A DNA stretch of 64,000 bases from Arachis hypogaea (lineage: Eukaryota > Streptophyta > Magnoliopsida > Fabales > Fabaceae), in assembly GCF_003086295.3 (NCBI RefSeq), contig NC_092038.1, positions 129,111,518-129,175,517 of the forward strand, given 5' to 3'. This document shows positions 10,234 through 21,719 of the stretch, one piece after another. The first letter of the stretch is position 1, and each line of letters begins with the position of its first letter. The notes under the pieces were generated by a model. That model was not told the origin of the DNA. It was given only the letters and a program-made list of their open reading frames with translations, and made no database searches. Both the position numbers and the translations under genes were made by a program.

Positions 10234-10559
10234 CTAAGAAGAATAAAAAAGAATGGAAAAAGCTTTTATTGTGTCACTTAAGTTATATAGGAATTCTCGA
10301 ACCCATGAGTTAAGAATAAGAAGTTCTTGATTACCCAGACTGGAATAACCACTTAGAATAACAAAACTAAGTATGTTTGTCGAGAAATGCAAAATTGCAT
10401 GGATACGATCCTCGTTGTGCGTCGTGATCAATTGGATGGTTTCTTTGTATATTTTGGTACGAAGATTTTGTGAACGTAGTTCCGGGTATTCCTTTAGCAT
10501 TTCATCCAAGAGGAATAGTTCCTTGAATTCTATGAATTTTTTAGAATAATCTTTTCTTG
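10234..10559 (-). pseudogene. cemA: cemA fragment
   Basis: Minus-strand translation gives [60 protein letters not shown] and [18 protein letters not shown]. This is the central part of CemA (Ycf10), a plastid inner-envelope protein linked to proton and inorganic carbon handling. Both ends are cut, and the lower-coordinate end runs into plastid spacer and a premature stop. Confidence 0.92.
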
Positions 10560-10599
10560 AATGATATTCAAGAAAATTTCAGGTTGCTTAGTATTCCAC

Positions 10600-11140
10600 C
10601 AATTAACTAATCAATCGTATCCTGGGGTGCTCGAAATAATATTTTATATGGGATTTCTTTTTACTTTTGCTGTAAAATTGCCGATTATACCCTTACATAC
10701 ATGGTTACCGGACACCCACGGCCCACGGAGAGGCACATTACAGCACTTGTATGCTTTTAGCCGGAATCTTATTAAAAATGGGCGCATATGGATTGGTTCG
10801 AATTAATATGGAATTATTACCTCACGCTCATTCCATATTTTCCCCCTGGTTAATGTTATTAGGTTCAATTCAAATAATCTATGCAGCTTCAACATCTCTT
10901 GGTCAACGTAATTTAAAGAAAAGAATAGCTTATTCCTCGGTATCTCATATGGGTTTCATAATTATTGGAATTGGTTCTATAAGTGATACGGGGCTCAACG
11001 GGGCCATTTTACAAATTATCTCTCATGGATTTATTGGTGCTGCGCTTTTTTTCTTGGCGGGAACTGGTTATGATAGACTACGTCTTCTTTATCTTGACCA
11101 AATGGGTGGAATGGCTATCCTAATGCCCAAAATATTCACA
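10600..11140 (+). pseudogene. ndhD: ndhD fragment 1 (middle to C-terminal part)
   Basis: The translation [35 protein letters not shown] and then (new frame) [20 protein letters not shown] to [19 protein letters not shown] is subunit 4 (NdhD) of the plastid NADH dehydrogenase-like complex. A 7-base tandem duplication (CCCACGG, near 10720) shifts the frame. The segment 10602-10957 is repeated at 11591-11939. It ends near 11140, where a second ndhD piece from nearer the N-terminus begins. Confidence 0.94.
10602..10957 (+). repeat. Direct repeat of ndhD segment, copy 1
   Basis: It matches 11591-11939 nearly base for base. Differences seen are the 7-base duplication near 10720 and a G for T near 10652. 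The second copy lacks the duplication. Confidence 0.95.
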
Positions 11141-11144
11141 GTTT

Positions 11145-11940
11145 TTTTTGTTATCATTTCCAATTGGATGATCCATTAATCCAACTGACAGAAAATTATA
11201 AATGGATTAATTTTTTTGATTTTTACTGGAGATTCGGAATAGATGGACTCTCTATAGGACCCATTTTATTGACGGGATTTATTACCACTATAGCTACTTT
11301 AGCGGCTCAACCGGTTACTCGAGAATCCCGATTATTCCATTTCCTGATGCTAGCAATGTACAGCGGTCAAATAGGACCTTTTTCTTGTCAAGACATTTTA
11401 CTTTTTTTCATCATGTGGGAATTGGAATTAATTCCAGTTTATATACTTTTATCCATGTGGGGGGAAAGAAACATTTGTATTCAGCTACAAAGTTTATTTT
11501 ATACACTGTGGGAAGCTCTATTTTTTTATTAATGGGAATTCTAGGTATCGGTTTATATAGTTCTAATGAACCGACATTAAATTTTGAAACATTAACTAAT
11601 CAATCGTATCCTGGGGTGCTCGAAATAATATTTTATATTGGATTTCTTTTTACTTTTGCTGTAAAATTGCCGATTATACCCTTACATACATGGTTACCGG
11701 ACACCCACGGAGAGGCACATTACAGCACTTGTATGCTTTTAGCCGGAATCTTATTAAAAATGGGCGCATATGGATTGGTTCGAATTAATATGGAATTATT
11801 ACCTCACGCTCATTCCATATTTTCCCCCTGGTTAATGTTATTAGGTTCAATTCAAATAATCTATGCAGCTTCAACATCTCTTGGTCAACGTAATTTAAAG
11901 AAAAGAATAGCTTATTCCTCGGTATCTCATATGGGTTTCG
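11145..11940 (+). pseudogene. ndhD: ndhD fragment 2 (N-terminal to middle part)
   Basis: The frame starts within [19 protein letters not shown] and continues [20 protein letters not shown] and [20 protein letters not shown]. After a one-base gain in a G-run near 11460 it gives [20 protein letters not shown], and it goes on to [11 protein letters not shown]. It overlaps fragment 1 by about 350 bases, so the native order is reversed: downstream piece first, upstream piece second. Confidence 0.94.
11591..11939 (+). repeat. Direct repeat of ndhD segment, copy 2
   Basis: Partner of 10602-10957, at an offset of 989 bases before and 982 bases after the 7-base duplication. Confidence 0.95.
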
Positions 11941-12132
11941 GGCAGAAATAGACCCCTTTTTATTAGTTATTAGAAAACAAAAAAGCTATCGAATGAATCG
12001 TTGTACATTTCAAATTTGAATTAAGAATTCGGCAGAAAATCCAAGTGGTTATTAACAAAATAACTATTTTTTGATAGTCCTATATAAAATTATGTATTAG
12101 AAATTGAAATAAAGAAAAAGGGAGGATTAAAA

Positions 12133-12261
12133 ATGCGAGATCTTAAAACATATCTCTCCGTGGCACCAGTGGTAAGTACTCTATGGTTCGGAGCTTTAGC
12201 GGGTCTATTGATCGAAATCAATCGTTTTTTTCCGGATGCATTGATATTCCCCTTTTTTTAA
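12133..12261 (+). CDS. psaJ: psaJ, open reading frame intact (plastid-derived copy)
   Basis: From ATG 12133 the frame reads [40 protein letters not shown] and FF, then stop at 12259-12261. That is 42 residues, compared with about 44 in most plastomes. PsaJ is a one-helix subunit of photosystem I. A ribosome-binding-like GGAGG lies at 12121-12125. The frame is open, but the copy sits in nuclear mosaic DNA with no transit peptide, so it is unlikely to be functional. Confidence 0.88.
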
Positions 12262-12744
12262 TTATAGTTACTGTCGCAGGAAGCGGTGAAGAGGATTCGA
12301 AATCGAAAAAAATATCGAAAATTCCTCCTATTTTTTTTTAGAATTCGAATCGAATAGAATAAGTTAGAAAAGAGAAAGAATAAAAGAAAAGGTGGATTTG
12401 TCCTTCGCGAAACTCGAAATCTGGTACAGGCTTCAATGGAATTGAATGAATAATTCAATTCCATTCTTAATATTAAGAGAGTAAGACCGGAAATGGAAAT
12501 AGAATAGTTAGGTTGGGGGCAACAATATCATTTAAGATACTTAAATAAAAACCAAAATACTGTACTGCGATTCGAAAAATTGTTTGAAATCCTTGTTTTG
12601 TTTGTATTACCTCAATTTTCCGGTAATATATTAATTGAAACGAAATTGGATTTAGAATTATCAACTTTTATTTCTTTGTCATTCCTTTCTTCATCGAATA
12701 CAAAAATAGATAAGTGAATCCAAAATCAAAAGAAAAGGAGGTTC
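12262..12744. other. psaJ-rpl33 spacer
   Basis: Colinear plastid spacer between psaJ and rpl33. No feature of its own is recognised. Confidence 0.6.
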
Positions 12745-12945
12745 ATGGCCAAGGGTAAAGATATCCGAGTAAGGGTTATTTTGGAATGTACCTGTTGTGC
12801 TCAAAAGAGTGTTAATAAGGAATCGACGGGTATTTCCAGATATATTACTCAAAAGAATCGACACAATACGCCCAGTCGATTAGAATTAAGAAAATTCTGT
12901 TCTTGTTGTTGCAAACATACGATTCATGCAGAGATAAAGAAATAG
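12745..12945 (+). CDS. rpl33: rpl33, open reading frame intact (plastid-derived copy)
   Basis: This 66-residue frame starts [20 protein letters not shown] and continues [20 protein letters not shown] to HTIHAEIKK, the full length of plastid ribosomal protein L33. A Shine-Dalgarno-like AAGGAGG lies just before the ATG. Some usual residues are changed, for example extra cysteines in CSCCCKH, which points to drift without selection. It is in the normal psaJ-rpl33-rps18 order. Confidence 0.9.
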   Translation: MAKGKDIRVRVILECTCCAQKSVNKESTGISRYITQKNRHNTPSRLELRKFCSCCCKHTIHAEIKK

Positions 12946-13178
12946 AAAGCAGAGATAAAGAAATAGAAAAAAGGATTGTTTGTGTGTCACCTTGCCAAAC
13001 AAAGAATATGAAGAATGATACATATTCTAATATTTATATAGATGCATTTTCTAATTTATATATAATCTAATTTAGATTATATATAACATAATAGATAAAA
13101 TAAATTTCATTGTATAAGTATACATAAAAAAACCCTTTTGTTAAGAAATAGAATTCTCGGGATAGGAATAAACAAATC

Positions 13179-13289
13179 ATGGATAAATCTAAGCGACTCT
13201 TTCTTAAACCCAAACGATCTTTTCGTAGGCGTTTGCCCCCGATCCAATCGGGGGATCGAATTGATTATAAAAACATGAGTTTAATTAGT
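13179..13289 (+). pseudogene. rps18: rps18 N-terminal fragment
   Basis: The frame from ATG 13179 reads [20 protein letters not shown], then [17 protein letters not shown], the start of plastid ribosomal protein S18. It then breaks into rpl20 sequence, leaving about 37 of 100 or more residues. Confidence 0.92.
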
Positions 13290-13522
13290 TGGTTTCGGCT
13301 AATAGGGATAGAGATAGGAAAAAAAGGGGGTTTCGCGGTTTGTGGATCCATCGAATAAATGCAATAATTGGTAAGAATAAAAAAAAACAATACAATAGGT
13401 ATAGTAATTTATTGTATAATATGTACAAGGGGCAATTGCTTCTTAATCGTAAAATAGTAGCACAAATGGGTATCTTAAAGGGGAATTGCCTTCTTATGAT
13501 TGCCAACGAAATCATAACATAA
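13289..13522 (+). pseudogene. rpl20: rpl20 C-terminal fragment
   Basis: The frame [53 protein letters not shown] and [11 protein letters not shown], with stop at 13520-13522, is the C-terminal two thirds of plastid ribosomal protein L20. In plastomes rpl20 is on the strand opposite rps18. Here both are on the same strand, so the junction includes an inversion. A short GC hairpin (CCCCGGAG with CTCCGGG, 13532-13552) follows, like a plastid 3'-end stem-loop. Confidence 0.92.
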
Positions 13523-13730
13523 AATAAGAATTCCCCGGAGAATGAACTCCGGGAAGGTAGTAGAGTAGGGATTTGTATGATAAAATAGAATTCATATGAT
13601 AAAGTCATCAAAATGAACAAGCACGGCTCAATAAAAAAAAGATTGATTCTTCGTTATAGATTATCTTTTTTCTTACAAGACAACAATCAAAATTTGATTG
13701 TCATAGTTTTCGTTTTCGAACAAAACATCA

Positions 13731-14084
<354 letters not shown>

Positions 14085-14304
14085 TCAATTTCTACAATAA
14101 ATTTTGGTAGGTCACTGGCATAGTTAGTTCCCTATCCATGATTCGGCTATTTACTGAAAAACTATTCCTGGAATATGGGAAGAATCTCTTGGGTGGTGGC
14201 GATAAAGAAAAAGATTGGAATGTTGTTTAGCTTGCTTTTGTAAAATGTAAAAAATAAAAATAACAAACTTTCAAATTTGACCTAACCCGCGGATCTTTTT
14301 TTCA

Positions 14305-15609
<1,305 letters not shown>

Positions 15610-15610
<1 letters not shown>

Positions 15611-15710
15611 AAATTCTCAAAGTGAGTCAGTTCAATAGTCATATCTCTATATGCACCATTTATATATATAATGTAATAAATGAGATCTATTAATTTTCAT
15701 CCAATAAAGA

Positions 15711-15772
<62 letters not shown>

Positions 15773-15960
15773 ATCTTTTCAGATTATAATGCCATTTTTA
15801 ATAATCTTATGACCAAGAACAATTTAGATTAAATTATAAAAGATTTATCTCTCAATATTATGATCACTATCACAATGATAAATCTCTAAATTTAATCAAG
15901 AATCTTATTATATTAACATTTTAATATAATAACAATAATAAATTATTTGACACATAATTG
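15610..15960 (+). repeat. Dispersed AT-rich repeat also found at 57.5-58.1 kb
   Basis: The stretch from GTGAGTCAGTTCAATAGTCA through GACCAAGAACAATTTAGATT to AACATTTTAATATAAT recurs at 57675-58140. Part of it recurs inverted at 57487-57652. It is probably part of an LTR or related non-coding mobile repeat. Confidence 0.75.
15713..15770. repeat. (AT)n microsatellite
   Basis: About 29 uninterrupted AT units inside the dispersed repeat. The related copy at 57.9 kb has only a few units, so it has expanded here. Confidence 0.9.
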
Positions 15961-16894
15961 ATTAGATTATAATTATACTATTTATTTCCAACACCTTCAA
16001 CTAAAAAAATTATCAAATTTTCACACAGAAAACAATTGCAAGCAACAACAACTCCTCTAATAAATCGAATCTATTTCATTTAATTTACTACTATTTTAGT
16101 TAAATAGAATCTATTTCATTCTATTTATATGGAATGTGTTTAAATCAAACTTAATAGCTTTAATTTACATAGAGTGAAAATAAAAATCAGACATATATAT
16201 ATATATATATATAAGGTACTTGGTTTTAGGATATATTCATATAATATTGATATCCATCTTATTTGTCTAAGTAAATTACCCAATTATATATTTATGTGCT
16301 TATAAAATGTAATTATTTTTTAACATAGTGATATATAATTAAATGCATGTGTCTCATATTCATGTCTTACATTTTTCAACGTATGATGAAACTTACAATT
16401 TCGTATGTTTAATTTGAGCTCAAAGGTTACATTTTGACATTTTGCAAACTGAGTGCTCTGCAATTTTAGATCAAAAATATAATTTGTATATTAAAATTAG
16501 TTACTAAAATCAAACACCAACATATATTTTATATTAGTTACTAATTTTAATAATTAATTTTAGTCTACATGTAACACTATGCATTTTAAATACTTTCCCA
16601 ATATGCCAAATTTTGTGCACAATCTCCATGGTACTGGATTTCATATGCACTTGCGTGGCCTACCAACGAATGCAAGTCTTCAACCCAATAATAAATACAT
16701 ACTATACTTTCATTTTAAAAAGAAAATGCGACTATAGCAACTTGATTGATATAAACCCAAAGTCTTCAAAAGGAACAGTGACGGTGGACTTTAAAAAACT
16801 TGGATCCCAAGAAAACTTGAATCCCAAGGAAAACTTGGACTAATATTTTTCTGTTACAACTAAAACCACTATAGTGAGGCTTAATTTAGGTTAT
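15961..16894. other. Spacer and likely promoter region of the F-box-type gene
   Basis: AT-rich sequence with a small (AT) tract near 16194-16213. A frame at 16613-16843 is open but resembles nothing known. A TATATATA element at 16895-16902 lies about 50 bases before the F-box ATG. Confidence 0.4.
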
Positions 16895-16950
16895 TATATA
16901 TACTCATATGATTCCTTTTGTTTTTTGTGGTAATCTTTTTCTAAATAAAT

Positions 16951-17883
16951 ATGGATCAACATAGCAACATTTCAGAAGCAAATTCTGATAACAAGAAAAG
17001 AAACAATTCTATCCACCTTCTTGCACAAATATTTTCAGATTATTTAGAGTTGAAGGAGCTTCTTAGAATCCGCGGCGTTTGCAAGGATTGGAAGTACGCT
17101 TCCACCGAAGCATTGGCTCGTATTGAAACCTTTCAAGACGAGCCATGGTTTCTTATGTATGGCGAAGGTTCTACGTGTTCGTTGCTAAGCAACGAGGATA
17201 AGTTGTATACATTGAACATCCCAGAATTCGAGGGAGCAACTTGCGTTGCCTCGAATTCGGGGTGGCTGCTTCTGTTTCGCCAAGGCTCGATTTTCTTCCT
17301 TTGCCCGTTCTCCAGAACAAGAATTGATCTTCCAAAGTTTCCATTACCGGAACTAATAGATTGCTCTGAATATGTTGCTGCATTTTCGTCGGCTCCGACT
17401 AGTGAAGATTGCACGGTGGCTGTGATTAACCGATGGCATGAAATCGCTTTGCAGTTACATCTTCTTCGCCGCAGCGACCAACGTTGGAGAGTGTATGAAT
17501 GTCTTTGTACAATAGGAGATTTGAGTACAATAAAGTTTGCTACTTATAATTATAAGGAAGGAGCTTTTCAAATATTAGATGGTTTTAATGGGTTAATTAC
17601 CTTTGATGCTAGAACCAAAAGATGGAGAAAACATGTTGAAAACTCTTCATCAGTAGGAAAGTATCTCAGGTGTAAAATATGTAATAATTTGAGCGAGAAA
17701 CTAGGGTTGGAGAAAAATGTTTGTGTGTCTACGTGTGGAACTCAGATTTCACAGTGTGATGGACTTGACATCGTGATTCAGAATGAGAATATTCAAGCAG
17801 CTAAAGGGTCTCAAAATTGTCAAGTTAAAGGGGTTTGGATCCAACCCAAATTCTTTAAAATGACACATGAACATAGATGGTAG
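16951..17883 (+). CDS. F-box-type protein (At1g57790-like group)
   Basis: This intact 310-residue frame runs from ATG 16951 to stop 17881-17883. Residues about 20-55 (LLAQIFSDYLELKELLRIRG, VCKDWKYAS) form a weak F-box, which would bind an SKP1-type adaptor in an SCF ubiquitin ligase. The rest (GWLLLFRQGSIFFLCPFSRT, RIDLPKFPLPEL, FQILDGFNGLITFDARTKRW) resembles the substrate-side domain of plant F-box/kelch-like proteins with the DUF295-like pattern. No intron is needed. A TATA-like motif lies at 16895-16902. A related but broken copy lies at 56981-57431, so this belongs to a locally duplicated family. The substrate is unknown. Confidence 0.75.
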   Translation: MDQHSNISEANSDNKKRNNSIHLLAQIFSDYLELKELLRIRGVCKDWKYASTEALARIETFQDEPWFLMYGEGSTCSLLSNEDKLYTLNIPEFEGATCVASNSGWLLLFRQGSIFFLCPFSRTRIDLPKFPLPELIDCSEYVAAFSSAPTSEDCTVAVINRWHEIALQLHLLRRSDQRWRVYECLCTIGDLSTIKFATYNYKEGAFQILDGFNGLITFDARTKRWRKHVENSSSVGKYLRCKICNNLSEKLGLEKNVCVSTCGTQISQCDGLDIVIQNENIQAAKGSQNCQVKGVWIQPKFFKMTHEHRW

Positions 17884-18535
17884 CTCGAGGTGGTTTTTTT
17901 TTTTTTTTTTTGAAGTATATTGTATTATTTACATCTCCTAGGATAATAGTATTCGTACCTCTAATAAGAGTTGTTCATGGCTCAGTCGAGAGAAACATTC
18001 TTATAATAATATATGGCGTGTCAAAATTCTTCGTAGGCAGTATTTTTATAATAATCATTATATTATTCTACAATGAATAGTATTTTAGTACAAAAAATAC
18101 TTAAGTATAATTAGATTAATTACCAATAATTATTATAATATAAAAAATAATTAAATTAAAAAATATGATAATAATAAATAATACTTTTAGATTATTACGC
18201 AAAAAAAAAAACTAAATCATGTATAATACTAATAATTATATTAAAAAATTTTATTGACGTCGCATAAAATAATTAATAATTGGATTAAAATTTATCAACA
18301 ATTATAAGGTTAAAAATTTTAGTTGTCGAGTGTGATATATTTAGCTGAGCTAAAATTTCACCAACGTTAGTTAATAGAATTATTATTGGGTTAAAATTTA
18401 GTTGTCAAATAATATATATTTAGATATATAAAAAACCTAAGTTGATAACTGCAATTAATGACTATAATTAATATATATCAAATTAATATAGTATTAGTTA
18501 AAAATTTATTTGTCTAGTGTGATTAATTTAGTATT
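17884..18535. other. Downstream spacer of the F-box-type gene
   Basis: AT-rich with repeated short phrases such as TTTAGTTGTC and AAATTTAGTTGTC. No gene is seen. Confidence 0.4.
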
Positions 18536-19150
18536 AATATATATATCAAATTAACGACTATAATTAAAAAAATAATGCTATATGACCAACAAATATTATT
18601 ATTTTTAGTCAGTAAATATTGAATTAATACCATTTGTATTTACATCATTTTTTAGAATTTGCGCACATGAATTAAGAAAATGACAATTTAGTGCTTGTGT
18701 TGGTTAAATAATAGTAAAAAAATACTAAAAATTGTTAGTCGTCGAAAATTTTTCTAATTAAAATTTAGTTGTCCAGTGTGATTTATAAAAATTACCGTGA
18801 TTAACGGCCATAATTTATGAAAATTATAAGTACAATGATATTAATAATAAAAAATAAAAAATAATTGAATGAATCATATATATATAGAAATAATCATAAT
18901 CAGAAAATAATTAATATATACATGACTTAAATATATTTATGTATAATTAATATATAGTATACATAAATAAAAAATATTTAGAATTATTTGAACAAAATAA
19001 TATATCATGAGAATATAGAAACTATTAATTACACAATAAATATATACGTATACATTAAAAAAATTATTAATAAAAAAATTATAATAAATTTTTAATTTTA
19101 CAAATCAATCACATATAATTAGAATAATTTGTTCTGAAAATAGATAATTA
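18536..19150 (+). repeat. Duplicated spacer, copy 1
   Basis: This block, from ATATATCAAATTAACGAC to TTGTTCTGAAAATAGATAAT, recurs with small changes at 56388-56980. The second copy leads straight into the F-box pseudogene. Confidence 0.88.
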
Positions 19151-19200
19151 AGTTAATTTAATATTAATTAAATGTTATTATTTCTAATTTAAAATAGATC

Positions 19201-19236
<36 letters not shown>

Positions 19237-19363
19237 CGTAGTATATTACGTAATTATAAATTTTTATATTCAAGATTTATATTTTTCTTAACAATTGTTA
19301 TAGCTACTAGATTATATTCTAATATATTTTTTTATTTTTTTGCAGGTACGATCTTTGAGTAAA

Positions 19364-19561
19364 GTATTGTTTTTGGGTAAGTTCTAAAATTGTCCCTAAC
19401 GTTTAAATCATCTTATTTAAGTCCCTAACGTTTTAAAATTGACTCAATGTTGTCCTAACGTTAAAAATCTGCTAACAGAATTTACGGTATGACAAAATTA
19501 AGACAATTTTAAAAGGTTAGGAACTTAAATAGGATGAAAATGTTGAAGACAAAAACAATAC
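19364..19561. mobile_element. Probable degenerate foldback MITE
   Basis: The left end GTATTGTTTTTG is inverted at the right end (CAAAAACAATAC). Inner parts also pair loosely (CCCTAACGTT / GGTTAGGAAC). It is 198 bases long, with no clear target duplication. It resembles common legume MITEs with repeated GTCCCTAACGTT phrases. Confidence 0.5.
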
Positions 19562-20331
19562 ATAGAACATAAAATTTAAAAACTTAAAGTTAAGATTCTT
19601 GGATACAAGAATAAAGATACTATAGATATACAATGATCAATGTTAGAAATATAACATAAAGTTTTGATTGTTTAAAAAACATATGTACCATATTTTTTTA
19701 TAAAAATTAAGACGTTGATTTATTTCATATGACGTCTTTTTCTTTGATTAAATTAATTATTTTGTAAATTTTTTTGTTACATATTTTTTCTTAATATTTA
19801 CACCAATAAAAAATAATAAATTAAAATTAATTTAAAATTAAATATATTAAAAAATATTTTTTATTAAAAGTATTTTAAATATAAATAAAAAAGTAAATAT
19901 TTTTCAGACTTCACACAGAGAGTACATACATACACTAATACACAAATACATACATTAATACACAGTTTATTCAAATGGAATAACATACATATATGATGAT
20001 GATAAGGTTCTGATTCCTAGTGCCAGCTTCGAACCAAGTACACTACATGCTTCTAACAAGAAGCTACTTGAGAAGCTAGCTTTTTATAAGGTGGTATATA
20101 CCATAAGCAATATGATCGATTATCATCACATCACTAGCTTTTTATTAATTAAACAGTAGCAATACTCTTTAATAACAAATAATACTACACATCCAAATTT
20201 TTTTATTAATTAAATTTAACCAAATTGATCTAACATAATAAAAATCAATTATGACTAACATAATTTTAAATTTTATTATTTAACTTAATTAAATTTAATT
20301 TATAAAAAAATTTGGATGCTTAACATTATTC
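19562..20331. other. AT-rich spacer
   Basis: No gene is seen. It includes the 3' flank of the cysteine protease gene, which lies on the minus strand. Confidence 0.4.
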
Positions 20332-20924
20332 TTAATTTGAATAAATTGGATAAGAAGGACCCATGGCAATGCCACAAAGGCCCTGAGGGTAACTACCCTC
20401 TCTTAAAATCCTCATGTAACCATTCTCACCCCAAGTTGTTCCCCATGAGTTCCTTACCAACCAATATTTATATCCATATGTGTCGTCCTGACCATACCCA
20501 ATTATATTAACTGCATGGTTAAGAGTATACCCACATTCACCATTGAAAACACCCTGTTGGTAAAACCGAAATGCTTGTCCACTACCTTCAATTAATACTG
20601 AGATAGGTTGGGTAGCCACTACCCTCAGCATTTCTTGCTCATTGTTTGGAGTTATATCGGAGTAACCACTGATCCTGGCCACAGGATTCACATTTTGTGC
20701 GTCACACATCCCATCTGTGGCCATGTATGGGTAATCTGTTTCGCTGCTAAGACCTTGATTTTCTATATATTCAAATGCTTTGTCCACGTTGTATCCGCTG
20801 CAACCGTTGTTGGTGACGGAGGCGCAGTCTACCAATTGTTGCTCAGACAATGAAGGCAACTTTCCCGTTTGGATTTTGATAATTCCTTCAACTGATGCCA
20901 CTGCAGAAAAAGCCCAACAACTCC
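20332..20924 (-). CDS. Papain-like cysteine protease, exon 2 (catalytic domain)
   Basis: Exon 2 starts after an acceptor (AACTGCAG, ending at 20925). It completes the active-site motif [12 protein letters not shown] when joined to exon 1. It then carries [20 protein letters not shown], the catalytic His in [13 protein letters not shown] and the catalytic Asn in [17 protein letters not shown], and ends PSYPIYSN before the stop at 20332-20334. It has the full C1A (papain) set: the oxyanion Gln is in exon 1, the Cys spans the junction, and His and Asn are here. The spliced coding length is 1,029 bases (342 residues), in frame. It belongs to the SAG12/vignain-like secreted or vacuolar proteases. 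Nothing looks broken. Confidence 0.95.
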
Positions 20925-21025
20925 CTGCAGTTATAACGCTAAATACGAGTTAATTATTCACTTCAATTATGTTTAGTGTATATCAAAATTATTCATAGAA
21001 TAGAATAGAATATTCGTATTAAAGT

Positions 21026-21059
<34 letters not shown>

Positions 21060-21183
21060 CTGAATAACATTTTCGTTATTCACCAATAAAAGCTTTCAAT
21101 AAGATTGTCCAAGTATACATGCATGCATGATGCATGGATTCAAATGTTGCAAGCATGCTACGTTAGAGACAATTATTACATAC
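20925..21183 (-). other. Intron of the cysteine protease gene
   Basis: The donor is GCG|GTATGT (donor bases 21183-21182) and the acceptor is CTGCAG|GG. It is a phase-1 intron of 259 bases that contains a (TA) tract at about 21030-21056. The position, just before the catalytic Cys, matches related plant genes. Confidence 0.93.
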
Positions 21184-21619
21184 CGCAAACCCCCTGGTTC
21201 TTTATGTCGTTGACAGCTCCTTTCTCTCTCCAATCCATGCTAGGCGGCTCAATGTTATCAGCACTCATCATGTTGCTGACGTTCCGATGAGGTTGTTTGT
21301 TGTGGTGGTGGATAGCTCCGGTGTGAGAGGCAAAAAATTCTTCATCGCTTAAGTCAGCAAAAGAGTTTAGGCCCAACTTGAAACTCTTGTTTCCTTCTTT
21401 ATTGAACCTCTCTATAAACTCTAAGTTATGCTTGAATATCTCTTGTCGTTTGGTTTTTTCTTCATTGTCTTTGTAGGTCCGGCCGTACAAGGCCATCCAT
21501 TGTTCATGTTTATGGACAATGGATGACTCATCGTAGACCGGACGAAAAGACTTAGCACGAAATATGCAAGTCCACAGGAAGAGGAAGATGGCAACAAGTG
21601 ATTTCATGACTAAAGGCAT
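21184..21619 (-). CDS. Papain-like cysteine protease, exon 1 (signal peptide and I29 prodomain)
   Basis: It starts at ATG 21619 (MPLVMKSLVAIFLFLWT); a second in-frame Met at codon 5 is an alternative start. The hydrophobic N-terminus is a signal peptide. Next comes the I29 inhibitor prodomain with an ERFNIN-type pattern (EQWMALYGRTYKDNEEKTKR, QEIFKHNLEFIERFN, LGLNSFADLSDEEF). The mature enzyme begins near PPSMDWREKGAVNDIKNQG and contains the oxyanion-hole Gln. The prodomain keeps the enzyme inactive until it is cleaved in an acidic compartment. Confidence 0.95.
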
Positions 21620-21707
21620 TATTGCTGGAAACTAAGAACACAATGCAAGCAATGTCTTAAAATGGTTTGAGGGATGGGTGTGTGAAGAATTTAGCTTGCA
21701 TTGCGGG

Positions 21708-21715
21708 TTTATATA
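21708..21715 (-). promoter_or_regulatory. TATA box of the cysteine protease gene
   Basis: TATATAAA on the minus strand, about 90 bases upstream of the ATG, in the context CTATATAAACCCGC. It is at a normal plant distance for a short 5' leader. Confidence 0.65.
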
Positions 21716-21719
21716 GACA

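Noticed and set aside
13285..13620. 111-residue minus-strand frame
   Set aside because: Antisense shadow of the rpl20 fragment.
16613..16843. 76-residue frame upstream of the F-box-type gene
   Set aside because: No similarity recognised. It lies in the likely promoter and has no coding signature.
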